Below are positions 28,753 through 38,862 of a stretch of 64,000 bases of DNA, in pieces. Each line of letters opens with the position of its first letter. Position 1 is the first letter of the stretch. The position numbers were made by a program, and so were the translations under genes. The DNA is from Vibrio marisflavi CECT 7928 (GTDB lineage: Bacteria; Pseudomonadota; Gammaproteobacteria; Enterobacterales; Vibrionaceae). The stretch covers positions 930,001-994,000 of the forward strand of contig NZ_CAKLDM010000001.1 of NCBI RefSeq assembly GCF_921294215.1, given 5' to 3'. The notes below the pieces were generated by a model. The model had not been told where the DNA came from and did not search any database. It worked only from the letters and a program-made list of their open reading frames with translations.

Positions 28753-30096
28753 ATGAATATTAAAACAAAACAAATTTTAATTGCGCTAGCTCTAACATCC
28801 GTGTCTTTTGTTTCGGCTGCTAGAGGAGTGCTCAATCTTGCGCAAGGATACGCAAGTACGATTAACTTGAAAGAAGATGTCTCTTCTGTCTTTATCGCTT
28901 CCCCAAAAGTTGCTGATTACCAAGTTATCGATAAACGCAAAGTCGTTGTCTATGGAAAAAAAGTGGGACACACAACGATATTAGTTTTTGGCAAATCTGG
29001 CAACACACTCGCTAGTGACAATATCATCGTCAATAAAAGCTTAACTAAGATACAGCAATATTTGGCACTTAAGTTTCCAAACGACAATGTGAATGTCTTC
29101 AATGTTGATGGCCAAGTCGTACTAAGCGGTACTGTTTCAACTGAAACTGAAAAGAACAAGATTGAAAATGTTGTTGGCACACTGCTAAAACGAAATGCAA
29201 AAGAACACACATTTACGTTCTCCGACGGGAAAAGTAAAACAAGTGAACAACTTGATTATATGACTCGTAAAAGCTTCGAAGGTATTGTAAACAACCTCGA
29301 AGTCGCCGCAACAAAGCAAGTTAACGTAAAGCTATCCATAGCTGAAGTCTCTCAATCCTTTATGGAAGAGATCGGATTCAAGTACGGAAGTAGTTCTGAC
29401 AGCCCCGGGCAGTTTATTAGCTCAATAAACGGTTTCAATGCATCCAATTTGCTTTCAATCATTAACGCAAGCCACGATGACACTGTAGGTAAAGTTCTGG
29501 CTGAGCCAAACCTGTCGGTGATTTCTGGAGAAAGTGCCAACTTCTTGGTTGGTGGTCAGCTACCTGTTGTTACTGTCATTAACAATATGACTGACGTTCA
29601 GTACAAAGACTATGGTATTCAGCTAAACCTGACGGCAAAAGTACAAAAAGACAGCAAAATCAGGCTAACTCTGGCACCTGAAGTGAGCTCGCTAGATACC
29701 ACTTACGAAAACCAAACCTATAACCTACCGGCACTTAAAACACGCCGTGAGAAAACAACAGTAGAACTCGGTGACGGGCAAAGCTTTGTCCTTGGTGGCT
29801 TGTTAAGTACAGAAGAAATTGAAAGCTTAAGTAAAGTACCTCTATTAGGAGACATCCCAATTCTAGGTACGTTATTCCGTGATGCCGCAACCCAGAAAAA
29901 GAAAACAGAGCTTGTCATTGTTGCAACAGTAAACCTAGTGAAGCCAATTAAACCTTCGCAGGTACAGCTTCCTACAATGCAGAGAACAACGACATTAAGC
30001 CGATTTTTTGGGCTTAGTAACAAAAGCAGCAGCTATCCAAAAGCGAGTGAGAAGTGGGCGAATGAGCTGCTTGCAACCGGAGGCTTCAAGAAATGA
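28753..30096 (+). CDS. rcpA: RcpA/CpaC outer-membrane secretin
   Basis: 447 residues with a signal peptide (about 1-24), an N-terminal domain of the pilus-secretin type with a BON-like segment (VDGQVVLSGTVSTETEKN), and a C-terminal secretin domain with VGGQLPVVTVIN, GIQLNLTAKV, GQSFVLGGLLSTEE and the final VIVATVNLVKP. It should form the outer-membrane ring through which the Flp pilus passes. ATG 28753 follows AGGTTTTGATC. It overlaps rcpB by four bases. Confidence 0.93.
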   Translation: MNIKTKQILIALALTSVSFVSAARGVLNLAQGYASTINLKEDVSSVFIASPKVADYQVIDKRKVVVYGKKVGHTTILVFGKSGNTLASDNIIVNKSLTKIQQYLALKFPNDNVNVFNVDGQVVLSGTVSTETEKNKIENVVGTLLKRNAKEHTFTFSDGKSKTSEQLDYMTRKSFEGIVNNLEVAATKQVNVKLSIAEVSQSFMEEIGFKYGSSSDSPGQFISSINGFNASNLLSIINASHDDTVGKVLAEPNLSVISGESANFLVGGQLPVVTVINNMTDVQYKDYGIQLNLTAKVQKDSKIRLTLAPEVSSLDTTYENQTYNLPALKTRREKTTVELGDGQSFVLGGLLSTEEIESLSKVPLLGDIPILGTLFRDAATQKKKTELVIVATVNLVKPIKPSQVQLPTMQRTTTLSRFFGLSNKSSSYPKASEKWANELLATGGFKK

Positions 30097-30584
30097 TCAA
30101 CTGGAAATTGCTTGCACTTATTCCTGTCATCGCTGTGACAGGCTGTGCTGAACATGTCAATGAACGTTCTGGTAGCAACGTAGATGTCTACCCAGTTACA
30201 TACTCTTTAGCATTGACTAAGCCATCACCATTTTTAAACAAGTTTATCGACTCTCACTTCAGTGTAATCCTTGAGCACGGCGTTAGTATCAAATGGTATT
30301 CGTACACGGGTAAAGCCTGGGCCAAACAGATTCGCAAAGAGCTAACCAAGAAAGGCGTAGATTCTAGCTCTATTCATCTAGAAGCTGGAATGAACAAAGA
30401 TGACGATCGTTTCGACATCTCTATTTCAACCACTAATTACACGACTCAAGTAACTCAATGTGGTTATTACGGAGTTGGGGACGTAGAAGATACCCCTTCT
30501 GGGTGCTATGTAGAGAATAGTCGTTGGGCTTCAATGGTTAACCCGCAGAAAATGTTGACCAAGACGTCTCCTGACGCCAAGTAA
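30093..30584 (+). CDS. rcpB: RcpB/CpaD-like pilus lipoprotein
   Basis: 163 residues beginning with a lipoprotein signal (AVTGC, Cys18). The mature part has charged helices and a Cys pair (TQCGYYG and SGCYVEN) that could form a disulfide. Its position between the secretin and TadZ, and its size, match RcpB/CpaD proteins, which stabilise or gate the secretin. The start overlaps the rcpA stop (ATGA), so translation is coupled. Confidence 0.82.
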   Translation: MINWKLLALIPVIAVTGCAEHVNERSGSNVDVYPVTYSLALTKPSPFLNKFIDSHFSVILEHGVSIKWYSYTGKAWAKQIRKELTKKGVDSSSIHLEAGMNKDDDRFDISISTTNYTTQVTQCGYYGVGDVEDTPSGCYVENSRWASMVNPQKMLTKTSPDAK

Positions 30585-30595
30585 GAGTAATTATT

Positions 30596-31825
30596 ATGTT
30601 TGATTTAGTTGATGTTATAAAAAGTCACTCCGACAAGCCCGATAGTGAAAACTTGCATACGATGGTGTTATTTCATCAGAGTGAAGAGTGCAAAAGCTTT
30701 GTCGAAGAAGCATGTCGATTCGAAGGTTTAGAGCTACCGAAGACTCTAGTGAATAACGATAAGAATATTCATGAACACGCTCGAGAAAACAGCTCTTGCA
30801 CAATTATTATTGAGCTAACCCGAAGCCAAAACGTTAGCGAAGACATGCAGCGTATCTCTCATCTACTGCCAAACAACACTTCCGTTATTGTTGTAGGCAC
30901 TGAAGGGACAATATGCACAATACGTAACTTAAAAACCTTAGGTTTTCACTACCTATTTTGGCCAGCATGCCAGGAGGAGTTTGTAGAGTTACTGCATAAC
31001 TTACGCCCAACACAGGCTAACAACGTAAAGCTAAGCCCTACTCGTAAGGCAAAAAATATCGCTATATTGGGAGCGAAAGGTGGCGTTGGCACTTCGTTCT
31101 TCGCCTCTCAATTGGCACAAAACCTAGCAGGCAAACACAATAGCTCATGCGTTGTAGCCGACTATAACTTTACTGGCGGCAATCTAGACATACTGCTGAA
31201 TGTCGAAAACTTTAGCAAAAGAAATGTGAGTTCTGCTGAGGTTTCTACAACGCTAGATACAACATACGCTATGAGCATGACGCAAGATGTCAACAAGCTG
31301 CTTTCGTTGCTAAGTATTGAGTCCGACACATTAAATGAGCCGGAAATGCGAGATATTTTGCGCACGGTGATTAATGCTTTGTCCACTCAGTTCAACTTCA
31401 TTGTAGAAGATTTTTCAAGCACGTCATCTTGCAAAGAACAGCTAGAGTACATTGCAAAAAATGCCGATATTGTCTTGCTAGTCATGGATAAAACCGTTTC
31501 TAGTCTGCGAGAAGCAAAACGTCTATTAGACGCTTTGCAGAGCCACAACTCTGTCGCAAGGCACATTACTATTCTCAACAATACTCGCCCAGAGAAGGCC
31601 GCGACGGTTTCAGATCAAGAAGTAAAATCCTTCTTGGAAGAAAGTCCTGATATTACGTGTGCTTACGAATCGGGGTTAAGCCAGGCCATTCTAAATGCTA
31701 AAGCGCTTAACACTCAAAGATTACAGGTCAATAACACTGTTGAGCAACTTACGTCACTGGTATTGGGTAAGCCATATACAAAACGTTCTGCAATCAAATT
31801 AAAGCAATGGTTGAAGAAGGCGTAA
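30596..31825 (+). CDS. tadZ: TadZ/CpaE localisation ATPase
   Basis: 409 residues: a receiver-like N-terminal half (about 20-140) without clear phosphorylation residues, and a MinD/ParA-like ATPase from about 150 with the deviant Walker A GAKGGVGTSFF (about 158-168) and VVADYNFTGGNLD as the switch region. TadZ marks the polar assembly site of the Tad machinery. It lies 11 bases after rcpB and 3 before tadA. Confidence 0.92.
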   Translation: MFDLVDVIKSHSDKPDSENLHTMVLFHQSEECKSFVEEACRFEGLELPKTLVNNDKNIHEHARENSSCTIIIELTRSQNVSEDMQRISHLLPNNTSVIVVGTEGTICTIRNLKTLGFHYLFWPACQEEFVELLHNLRPTQANNVKLSPTRKAKNIAILGAKGGVGTSFFASQLAQNLAGKHNSSCVVADYNFTGGNLDILLNVENFSKRNVSSAEVSTTLDTTYAMSMTQDVNKLLSLLSIESDTLNEPEMRDILRTVINALSTQFNFIVEDFSSTSSCKEQLEYIAKNADIVLLVMDKTVSSLREAKRLLDALQSHNSVARHITILNNTRPEKAATVSDQEVKSFLEESPDITCAYESGLSQAILNAKALNTQRLQVNNTVEQLTSLVLGKPYTKRSAIKLKQWLKKA

Positions 31826-31828
31826 CGT

Positions 31829-33109
31829 ATGTACAGCAATAAGACTATATATATCCACATTCGTGAGAAGATATTTGAAGCTCTTGAACCTGAGTCCATT
31901 AATTCTCTTTCGAAAGATCAACTAACTAGCCAGCTCGCGAAAGCTGTCGATCTGCTTATCGAAAGGGAAGACTATTCCGTAGCCTCGGTGATCCGCTCTG
32001 AGTTTGTAAAGAATTTGGTCGACGAATTACATGGACTTGGCCCACTGCAAGTATTGCTCGATGATGAGTCTATTAACGACATCATGATCAATGGCCATGA
32101 CAATGTGTTTGTTGAGCGCAACGGTATTGTTGAAGAGTCAGCGGTTAAGTTTATCGACGAAAGTCAGCTACAAAATATAGCCAAACGTATCGTTACCCAA
32201 GTAGGACGTCGTGTTGACGACGCTTCTCCCACATGTGATGCGCGCCTTGCAGACGGCAGCCGTGTCAATGTAGTGATACCACCTATAGCCATTGATGGCA
32301 CTTGTATCTCTATTCGTAAATTCAAAAAACACGCCATGGGCTTAGATCAAATGGCTGAGTTTGGTTCCATGAGCAGCCAAGTCGCGCAAGTGCTAAAAAT
32401 TGCTGCTCGATGTCGCTTGAATATCATTATTTCTGGCGGTACCGGCTCGGGTAAAACGACCTTGTTGAATGCCCTATCGCAGTACGTGTCTGAAAAAGAA
32501 AGAATTATTACTATTGAAGATGCAGCCGAACTCAAACTACAACAACCTCATGTCGCACGACTAGAGACGCGAACTGAAGGTATCGAAGGCAATGGCGCGG
32601 TAAATCAACGAGACCTAGTCATCAATGCTCTACGTATGCGTCCTGACCGTATAATTGTCGGTGAGTGTCGTGGCGCTGAAGCATTCGAGATGTTGCAAGC
32701 GATGAACACCGGCCACGATGGTTCAATGTCTACTCTGCACGCAAATACTCCACGTGATGCCCTTGCTCGTGTTGAGTCTATGGTGATGATGGCAACTTCT
32801 AACCTTCCGTTAGAAGCAATACGCCGCTCAGTAGTCAGCGCAGTCGATCTGATCGTGCAGATAAGCCGACTTCACGATGGAACTCGTAAAGTAATGAGTG
32901 TCTCTGAAGTTGTTGGACTTGAAGGCTATGCGATTGTTTTAGAAGAAATTTTCAAGTTCCATCACAGCGGTCAGGTGCAAAACGGTAAAGTAGTGGGCAA
33001 CTTTACTACGGCAGGTTTGCCGCGACGTTCAGTAATCGCCGAGAAAGCAAGTTTTTACGGGCTTCAGGCGCAATTGAACGGCTTATTTGGTGCGATGGAG
33101 ACGATGTGA
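31829..33109 (+). CDS. tadA: TadA/CpaF secretion ATPase
   Basis: 426-residue hexameric ATPase of the GspE superfamily that powers pilus extension, and in some systems retraction. Walker A is [12 protein letters not shown] (about 201), the Asp box is [15 protein letters not shown], Walker B is [15 protein letters not shown], and the His box is [12 protein letters not shown]. An N-terminal domain with [19 protein letters not shown] is typical for TadA/VirB11. The ribosome site GAAGAAGG precedes ATG 31829. Confidence 0.96.
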   Translation: MYSNKTIYIHIREKIFEALEPESINSLSKDQLTSQLAKAVDLLIEREDYSVASVIRSEFVKNLVDELHGLGPLQVLLDDESINDIMINGHDNVFVERNGIVEESAVKFIDESQLQNIAKRIVTQVGRRVDDASPTCDARLADGSRVNVVIPPIAIDGTCISIRKFKKHAMGLDQMAEFGSMSSQVAQVLKIAARCRLNIIISGGTGSGKTTLLNALSQYVSEKERIITIEDAAELKLQQPHVARLETRTEGIEGNGAVNQRDLVINALRMRPDRIIVGECRGAEAFEMLQAMNTGHDGSMSTLHANTPRDALARVESMVMMATSNLPLEAIRRSVVSAVDLIVQISRLHDGTRKVMSVSEVVGLEGYAIVLEEIFKFHHSGQVQNGKVVGNFTTAGLPRRSVIAEKASFYGLQAQLNGLFGAMETM

Positions 33110-34026
33110 TGTACTGGTTCATCTTAATGATAGGTGGGCTTTCGGTGATATTTCTCCTAAAAGGAAACAAGCCCAAGCACACGTATCTCGACAAAACACG
33201 CTTCAATGATATCGATCCTTCAGCGGTTAACGAATCACAAGTAGTCGATTTAAACGCCCTCTCGACAAAATCGCTTTCAGACAAACTATTAAGCGAATTG
33301 AAAACAGCGTATTTGCAGTTAGGGAAATTCGCATCATTAAAACTCATGGCAGTAATAGTGATCTGTTTCGCGGCCGCTATGTACATTAATCGAACTTTTG
33401 TTTTAGGTGGTCCTAAACAGTTAGTTGCAATCTTCTGTGCGATAACTGTGCTAAGTGTATTGTATGGTATTTCATGGCTTAAAAAGCGCGCATATAAGCA
33501 ATTTAGCGAATCGTTTCCTGAAGCACTCAACATCTTAGGTAGTGCTATTAGCACTGGTGAAAGTATTGTCCACGCTATCAGCTATGTTGGGAAAAACCTT
33601 GATGGTGATGTCGGAAAAGAGTTCAAGCTGATGGGTGAAAGGCTACTGATTGGAGAAAAACCTGAAAGCGTATTTCGTAAATCTTGCGCTCGTTTTCCCT
33701 ACTCCGCATTTTTGTTCTTTGCCATTGTGCTCAATGCCAATATACAAAGAGGCGGCCAGTTGAAAGAAGTAATTAGCCGACTAAACCGAATGATTTTCAA
33801 TGAACGAGCGATGGAGAAAAAGAAAATGTCTCTGACATCCGAAGCTCGTATGTCTGTGAAAATTGTAGCTTCGGTGCCATTCATCTTCTTGTTTTTATAC
33901 CAGTTTATTAGTCCACCAAACTTTAACTATGTACTACACAACCCTAAAGGGCACTACTTATTGTATTACCTCATTGGTAGTAATTTAATCGGCTTCTCCA
34001 TTGCAGCATGGCTAATGAGGGACTAA
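33109..34026 (+). CDS. tadB: TadB inner-membrane platform protein
   Basis: 305 residues with two N-terminal membrane segments after a first anchor, a cytoplasmic GspF-like domain (FPEALNILGSAISTGESIVH) and two C-terminal membrane helices. TadB and TadC form the platform rotated or gated by TadA. ATG 33109 overlaps the tadA stop codon; a GTG three bases before is less likely. Confidence 0.93.
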   Translation: MYWFILMIGGLSVIFLLKGNKPKHTYLDKTRFNDIDPSAVNESQVVDLNALSTKSLSDKLLSELKTAYLQLGKFASLKLMAVIVICFAAAMYINRTFVLGGPKQLVAIFCAITVLSVLYGISWLKKRAYKQFSESFPEALNILGSAISTGESIVHAISYVGKNLDGDVGKEFKLMGERLLIGEKPESVFRKSCARFPYSAFLFFAIVLNANIQRGGQLKEVISRLNRMIFNERAMEKKKMSLTSEARMSVKIVASVPFIFLFLYQFISPPNFNYVLHNPKGHYLLYYLIGSNLIGFSIAAWLMRD

Positions 34027-34030
34027 CAAG

Positions 34031-34909
34031 ATGATGAACAATCAAATCACACTATTTTTAGCCTTAGCCGTTTTATTCTTTGGTATCGTTGCAATTTTTG
34101 TTGTTATTTCTAGCCGTTTCAAACGCAAGAAAGCGCTAAGAAAATATGCCAGTAAAGAACTCGGAGACTCTACAGCCAGTAGTGATGGCGTTGAAAAATT
34201 CGAGCAGTATATCCCGAAAGTACTGTCGGCAAACACAGCAGATATTGACGATATGTTTAAGTCCGCTGGGTACTACGAGTTCAAATTTGCCTCTCTTTAT
34301 ATGCCTGCAAAATATATTGCTGCAGCTATTGGGGCAGGATTGATTTTTTTCCTCTCTCCAGCAGATTGGACAAGAATAGTGGTACTTCTATTCTGCGGCA
34401 TTTGGTTGTGTGTTTGTATTTCTGTACCAGACATGGTGCTTGCTGAGAAAAAGAGAAAGCTAAAGAAAAGAGTATCAGCACAACTGCCCTATTTGCTTGA
34501 TTTACTAGCAATGTGTGTCAAAACAGGCATGACGATTGAGTCATCACTTTTCTATTTGTCGGAAGAAATGAAAGGGTTCGACAAGCACATCGCACATACT
34601 CTGAATCAGACAAATGCGCGTTCTCGAATCGTCGGGTTAGACGTAGCGTTAGATGAGCTTTACCAACGTGTTCCGACGAATGCAATGCGTAGCTTCGTTA
34701 TGACATTGAAACAAAGCTTACACTACGGAAGCTCAATATATGAAGTATTAACAACACTTGCTGCTGATATAAGAGAAATCACTCTACTGGAAACTGAAGA
34801 AAGAATGGGCAAATTGGCCTCAAAGATATCCGTTCCTATGATTTTATTTCATATGTTCCCGATAGTTCCTTTGGTTATAGGTCCGCCTATTATGAGATAT
34901 TTTTCGTAG
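34031..34909 (+). CDS. tadC: TadC inner-membrane platform protein
   Basis: 292 residues with the TadB/TadC plan: an N-terminal membrane segment, a pair near 95-135, a GspF-like cytoplasmic domain (LPYLLDLLAMCVKTGMTIES) and a last hydrophobic helix (PMILFHMFPIVPLVIGPPIM). It pairs with TadB. The gene has two adjacent ATG codons (34031 and 34034) and either may be used. Confidence 0.93.
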   Translation: MMNNQITLFLALAVLFFGIVAIFVVISSRFKRKKALRKYASKELGDSTASSDGVEKFEQYIPKVLSANTADIDDMFKSAGYYEFKFASLYMPAKYIAAAIGAGLIFFLSPADWTRIVVLLFCGIWLCVCISVPDMVLAEKKRKLKKRVSAQLPYLLDLLAMCVKTGMTIESSLFYLSEEMKGFDKHIAHTLNQTNARSRIVGLDVALDELYQRVPTNAMRSFVMTLKQSLHYGSSIYEVLTTLAADIREITLLETEERMGKLASKISVPMILFHMFPIVPLVIGPPIMRYFS

Positions 34910-34931
34910 ATAAGATTTAAAGAATATACAC

Positions 34932-35747
34932 ATGAAATTATTTAGCAAAATAGCAGTATGCCTAGCCATACTGCTAGCGGCCGGCTGCGCTTCAAATCCA
35001 GCCCAAAATACTGATTCATCGGTTGAATCTGCCTTAATCGTTACAAAAAACTATCAAGGCCTTATTAAACTATATAGAAAGCAGCTAAAACAAAAAGACT
35101 CTGCCGACACGCGAATTAAATTGGCTCAAGCCTATCTAAATTATGGCGATCCAAATTCAGCCATATTCACGATTAAGCCTGTAAATAAGACTGAGCCAAG
35201 TGTCGCGTCACTAGTTGTGCAAGCAAATGCTCAGCTAGACGTAAACAAAACAATGTCAGCACTTAGCTCAGCTATCTCTGCCGACCATATCGACCCAAAT
35301 AATGGTGAAGTTGAAAACTTGCTCGGCGTTATTTACGCAACAGACAGCAATTACGCCAAGGCTCGACACTATTTCAACCTAGCAAGAGAGCATTTTTACG
35401 ATGACGTGAAAGTCACCAACAATCTAGTTGTATTAGATATTTTGCAAAGCAAATATCAGCAAGCCGTTGATCGCATCATGCCAATGTACAAAAACAATCA
35501 AGCCGACAAACAGATGATGGCGAACCTAGTTATTGCAGTAGCAAAATCTAAAAATTTACAGTTGCTGGAAAGTATTTTGGAGCCTAAATATAGCGATCGC
35601 GCTATCGCTCAGTTGTACCTAACATTGCAAACAACAGAAGCAGTTACAGCTTTACCCTTACACCACAGCAAGCCAGCTTCCGCTAGCCAAGTTAATAAAA
35701 AGCCAAGCAAGTTAGCCAAGAGCCATCACAAGAAAGGCAAAAAATGA
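34932..35747 (+). CDS. tadD: TadD TPR lipoprotein
   Basis: 271 residues: lipoprotein signal ending LLAAGC (Cys19), then TPR-like helices including ADTRIKLAQAYLNYGDPNSA and VENLLGVIYATDSNYAKARH, then a basic Lys/His/Ser tail. TadD is thought to act as pilotin for the secretin in Tad systems. The tail overlaps the start of tadE (ATGA). Confidence 0.88.
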   Translation: MKLFSKIAVCLAILLAAGCASNPAQNTDSSVESALIVTKNYQGLIKLYRKQLKQKDSADTRIKLAQAYLNYGDPNSAIFTIKPVNKTEPSVASLVVQANAQLDVNKTMSALSSAISADHIDPNNGEVENLLGVIYATDSNYAKARHYFNLAREHFYDDVKVTNNLVVLDILQSKYQQAVDRIMPMYKNNQADKQMMANLVIAVAKSKNLQLLESILEPKYSDRAIAQLYLTLQTTEAVTALPLHHSKPASASQVNKKPSKLAKSHHKKGKK

Positions 35748-36244
35748 TTCAGCGTAAAAGAAAAATGCTGGGCACTGTTTCGATCGAGTTTTCAATAGGG
35801 TTCTTAGCATTGTGGCTCTTTATGATGCTTTGGGTCGAAGTGAGTTACATGTCTTACGTGTCGTCGATTTGCGATCTAATCGTTACGCAAGCGGTTCGTG
35901 AAGCAAAAGTCGATGATGGCAATACCGACTTCATGAAAGATTTCCAAGGAGTTATCGACAAAAGCAGCTCTTATTGGAAAGGTGTGATTGATCCAAACAA
36001 CTTTAGCATGTCAATTCAATACCTAACCAGTGTTGACAGCTTAGAGAAGGTTCAAGACGGTTGTAAAGTCCCACAAGGACAAACGACTGCGACATGTGGA
36101 GATCCTACGGACAGCGCTATAGCCATCTATCATGTCTCTTATTTGTTCCACACGATCACCGGAGACTTTACTTTTACTTCTGGCTTATTTAGCCGAGAAG
36201 AAATGGCAATACAGGAATATCAACGTGATAAAGTCCAAGTTTAA
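35744..36244 (+). CDS. tadE: TadE-like pseudopilin
   Basis: 166 residues with a short basic N-terminus (MIQRKRKMLG), then TVSIEFSIGFLALWLFMMLW, the glycine/TadE-type processing region with Glu at mature position 5, followed by a periplasmic part with a Cys pair. TadE and TadF are cleaved by TadV and seed the pilus. Translation is coupled to tadD by a four-base overlap. Confidence 0.88.
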   Translation: MIQRKRKMLGTVSIEFSIGFLALWLFMMLWVEVSYMSYVSSICDLIVTQAVREAKVDDGNTDFMKDFQGVIDKSSSYWKGVIDPNNFSMSIQYLTSVDSLEKVQDGCKVPQGQTTATCGDPTDSAIAIYHVSYLFHTITGDFTFTSGLFSREEMAIQEYQRDKVQV

Positions 36245-36770
36245 TAAACCTCAACGAGGCGTATACGCCATTGAGTTTGCCATATTTATCGGCTTTTTTT
36301 GCGCTTTGCTGCTTTTTAGCGAACAAATCGTGGCTCAAATATCGATAAAAGGTCAGCTAGATCGACTCTCTTTTTCATTGGTTAGCATACTGAGAGAGCG
36401 CACGCAGCTGTATAACAGCGATTACACCGTAAGTAGAGATGATGCTACTGCTCTATATACCATTGCCAAAAATTCACTTACTAGAACACTGTCGAGCTAT
36501 GACAGCAATAATCTAGGGGCGACTATTGAAGGCTTGACCTTTGACGAAAATGGCAAATCTCAAATTACCCGATATAACCTAGGTAGCCACCAATGCAATT
36601 TGTCTAAAACAATTGCTAGCTACTCGAATTTGTCGGTAGAAACTTCGTGGGGACGGCGAGATCCTTTGTATAGAGTCACCCTTTGTTACAAAGGTGCCAA
36701 CTTCTATGGTGCCGCATATGGTGGTGACTACAGCGAAGTCAGCACTTCATCAATTTCGTTGGGAAGATAG
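36225..36770 (+). CDS. tadF: TadF-like pseudopilin
   Basis: 181 residues. I place the start at GTG 36225, because AGGA stands eight bases upstream and the protein then begins VIKSKFNKPQRGVYAIEFAI, with the expected prepilin cleavage after Gly and Glu at mature position 5. The gene overlaps tadE by 20 bases. The remainder is periplasmic with two cysteines (HQCNLS and TLCYKG). The longer frame starting at 36132 adds a head that would destroy the prepilin leader. Confidence 0.87.
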   Translation: MIKSKFNKPQRGVYAIEFAIFIGFFCALLLFSEQIVAQISIKGQLDRLSFSLVSILRERTQLYNSDYTVSRDDATALYTIAKNSLTRTLSSYDSNNLGATIEGLTFDENGKSQITRYNLGSHQCNLSKTIASYSNLSVETSWGRRDPLYRVTLCYKGANFYGAAYGGDYSEVSTSSISLGR

Positions 36771-36774
36771 TGCC

Positions 36775-38031
36775 ATGAGAAACATGAAACGAAAGCAGCA
36801 AGGAGTTGCTGGCATTATATTCGTCCTTCTATTACTTGGAATGATCGGTTTCTTAGCGTTGGCAACTGATGGTGCCCGCGCATTGCAGACGAGAGCCCGT
36901 TTAGACAACGCATCTGAAGTAGCCTCAATAGCGGTTGCAGCACTCAATGATGACAATGAGAGTACAGACGGATCTGGCAGTGCAGTTAACCAGACGTTAG
37001 TAAGCAACTATGCGAAAGCGTACGTGCCAGATATTAACAATATAAACTCACTCAAGATCAGCAAAGTAGATTGTAGCCTAGATAATTCAAAGTGCTTAGA
37101 CGACTTTGTTGATGGCTACCAGTACCAAATAAATATATCAACCGACCAGCTATCTTGGTTCCCTGGGGGCGATAACCAACAAGGTTTTGGTAAAACTTTT
37201 ACCACTGCAAGTCAGGCTATTTCGCAAAAAGTAGAATCGCCAGTGGATACGGTCATTGTGGCAGATTTCTCAGGTTCTATGAATAACAGGCCTTCATCAG
37301 GCGGCAAAGCAAAATACAAACAATTACAAGATGTTGTACAAGAAGTTACCGATCAATTAGCCACACAAAATGCTAACCTCGCTGATGAGTACAAAAACAA
37401 AATTGGGCTTGCTGTATATAACACTGCGACGCACTCTGTACCATCGGACGGTCAAAGCTATCACAGTATCGTTCAGACTATAAATAATAATGGTCATCCG
37501 ACTAGCAGTCATTCAAATGTTGATGCGACCAACACAATTCAACACATATTTGATGTCAAAAACAGTTCGTACGAAGTGTCTAATTCTGGAGGAAATTTCC
37601 ATGACCTTCAGCTAACTACGGACTTTAACAGTTTCAACAGCTCGTTAGATAGTTTTTATCCAAGCAATGGCACCGCTTCTTATCAAGGTATCATTCGTGG
37701 AGCTCAGCTATTAAATACTGGAACACTCTCCAGAAGGTTGATGATTATTATATCTGATGGTGAGGATAACTATCCCAGCACAACTCAGAATTTAGTCGAC
37801 AACGGAATGTGCGACACCATTCGAGACACGCTCGATAGTCAAACGGCAACAGTAAACGGCCAACCAGTCGAGACAACACTAGCTTTTATCGGATTTGACT
37901 ACGACACCTCAACTAACCCTGCTCTTACTCAGTGCGTGGGTAAGAACAACGTTTATGAAGCGAAAGATGGTCAGCAAATGGTTAATCAGATTCTAGGAAT
38001 AATCAACGAAGAAACAGGTCATTTGCGATGA
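36775..38031 (+). CDS. tadG: TadG-like protein with von Willebrand A domain
   Basis: 418 residues from ATG 36775 (GGAAG upstream). A TadE-like N-terminus (KRKQQGVAGIIFVLLLLGMI) anchors it and a VWA domain follows at about 158-415, with the MIDAS motif VADFSGSMNN. VWA domains bind metal and protein ligands, and TadG proteins may work as minor pilin or adhesin. Four cysteines (about 98-104 and 343-382) may stabilise the domain. Confidence 0.9.
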   Translation: MRNMKRKQQGVAGIIFVLLLLGMIGFLALATDGARALQTRARLDNASEVASIAVAALNDDNESTDGSGSAVNQTLVSNYAKAYVPDINNINSLKISKVDCSLDNSKCLDDFVDGYQYQINISTDQLSWFPGGDNQQGFGKTFTTASQAISQKVESPVDTVIVADFSGSMNNRPSSGGKAKYKQLQDVVQEVTDQLATQNANLADEYKNKIGLAVYNTATHSVPSDGQSYHSIVQTINNNGHPTSSHSNVDATNTIQHIFDVKNSSYEVSNSGGNFHDLQLTTDFNSFNSSLDSFYPSNGTASYQGIIRGAQLLNTGTLSRRLMIIISDGEDNYPSTTQNLVDNGMCDTIRDTLDSQTATVNGQPVETTLAFIGFDYDTSTNPALTQCVGKNNVYEAKDGQQMVNQILGIINEETGHLR

Positions 38032-38069
38032 TCTGCAATTTAAACTAATACATTACTAAAGTGACAACT

Positions 38070-38741
38070 ATGAAAAAACATTATTTTTTAATGTTGACGG
38101 CATTCTTATTGCCGTTGACAGCACAAGCACAATATACCCCTGATCTAAATAAAGTATTTAGCCTTTATTGCGGTTCAAAACATGGTGAATTTAAAGAACA
38201 AATTATTGTTGGTGACGGCACTGATTTAGCATTAAATCAAGGCCCATATTACCAAGTGCAAATGCTGAAAAAAACCAGCCCTGATAAATACCTTATTGAA
38301 AGTGTGTTAAACGAAGACTCTTTTAGCCAACAAAATATTGATAAAACATGCGAAGAATACTTACTAAAAGATATTATATCTCAGCATCAAAGTGTCAACG
38401 TCACACAGAAAGGAAAATTACTTGCTCGCGTTTATTTCAACTTTGATAAATCTGAGCTAACTAGCCGATCAAAGTACGTTTTGAATCAATTGATCAAGTC
38501 AATTAAGAATGGCAAAGACCCACTAACAGTTGCCGGCAACACTGACTCAATAGGCAGCATCGCGTACAACGTTAAACTTGGTAAGCAACGTTCAGATAGT
38601 GTCGTAAAGTACCTCAGTGCTCACGGTATTGACGCTAGTCTACTAACAGCAAAAAGTAACGGTGAATCTCATCCTATAGCAAGCAACAAAACAGCTAAAG
38701 GAAGACAAAAAAACCGCCGTACTGATGTCGTTGTTGACTAG
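38070..38741 (+). CDS. OmpA-family peptidoglycan-associated protein
   Basis: 223 residues with a signal peptide ending QAQ and a C-terminal OmpA domain (about 105-223): RVYFNFDKSELTSRSKYVLN, VAGNTDSIGSIAYNVKLGKQ and GRQKNRRTDVVV, with the peptidoglycan-binding Asp and Arg present. It is likely periplasmic, joined to the outer membrane or to the Tad machine. OmpA-like genes commonly end tad loci in vibrios. The start is ATG 38070; GTG 38061 is possible. Confidence 0.88.
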   Translation: MKKHYFLMLTAFLLPLTAQAQYTPDLNKVFSLYCGSKHGEFKEQIIVGDGTDLALNQGPYYQVQMLKKTSPDKYLIESVLNEDSFSQQNIDKTCEEYLLKDIISQHQSVNVTQKGKLLARVYFNFDKSELTSRSKYVLNQLIKSIKNGKDPLTVAGNTDSIGSIAYNVKLGKQRSDSVVKYLSAHGIDASLLTAKSNGESHPIASNKTAKGRQKNRRTDVVVD

Positions 38742-38862
38742 TTATTTTTTGCTATTCAAAAGTTATAACAATTAGTCCTAAACCGACTTGTATAACACAA
38801 TCTATGAGCGGAGCATGATGAAGGTTAGATCGTACTCTGCTAGTCATTGAGATACACAATTT

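Noticed and set aside
30596-31825. TadZ N-terminal half as an active response-regulator receiver
   Set aside because: The acidic pocket and phosphorylated Asp are not visible; in TadZ this domain is usually atypical.
36132-36224. Upstream extension of tadF
   Set aside because: It would bury the prepilin leader in a longer head and overlaps tadE much further.
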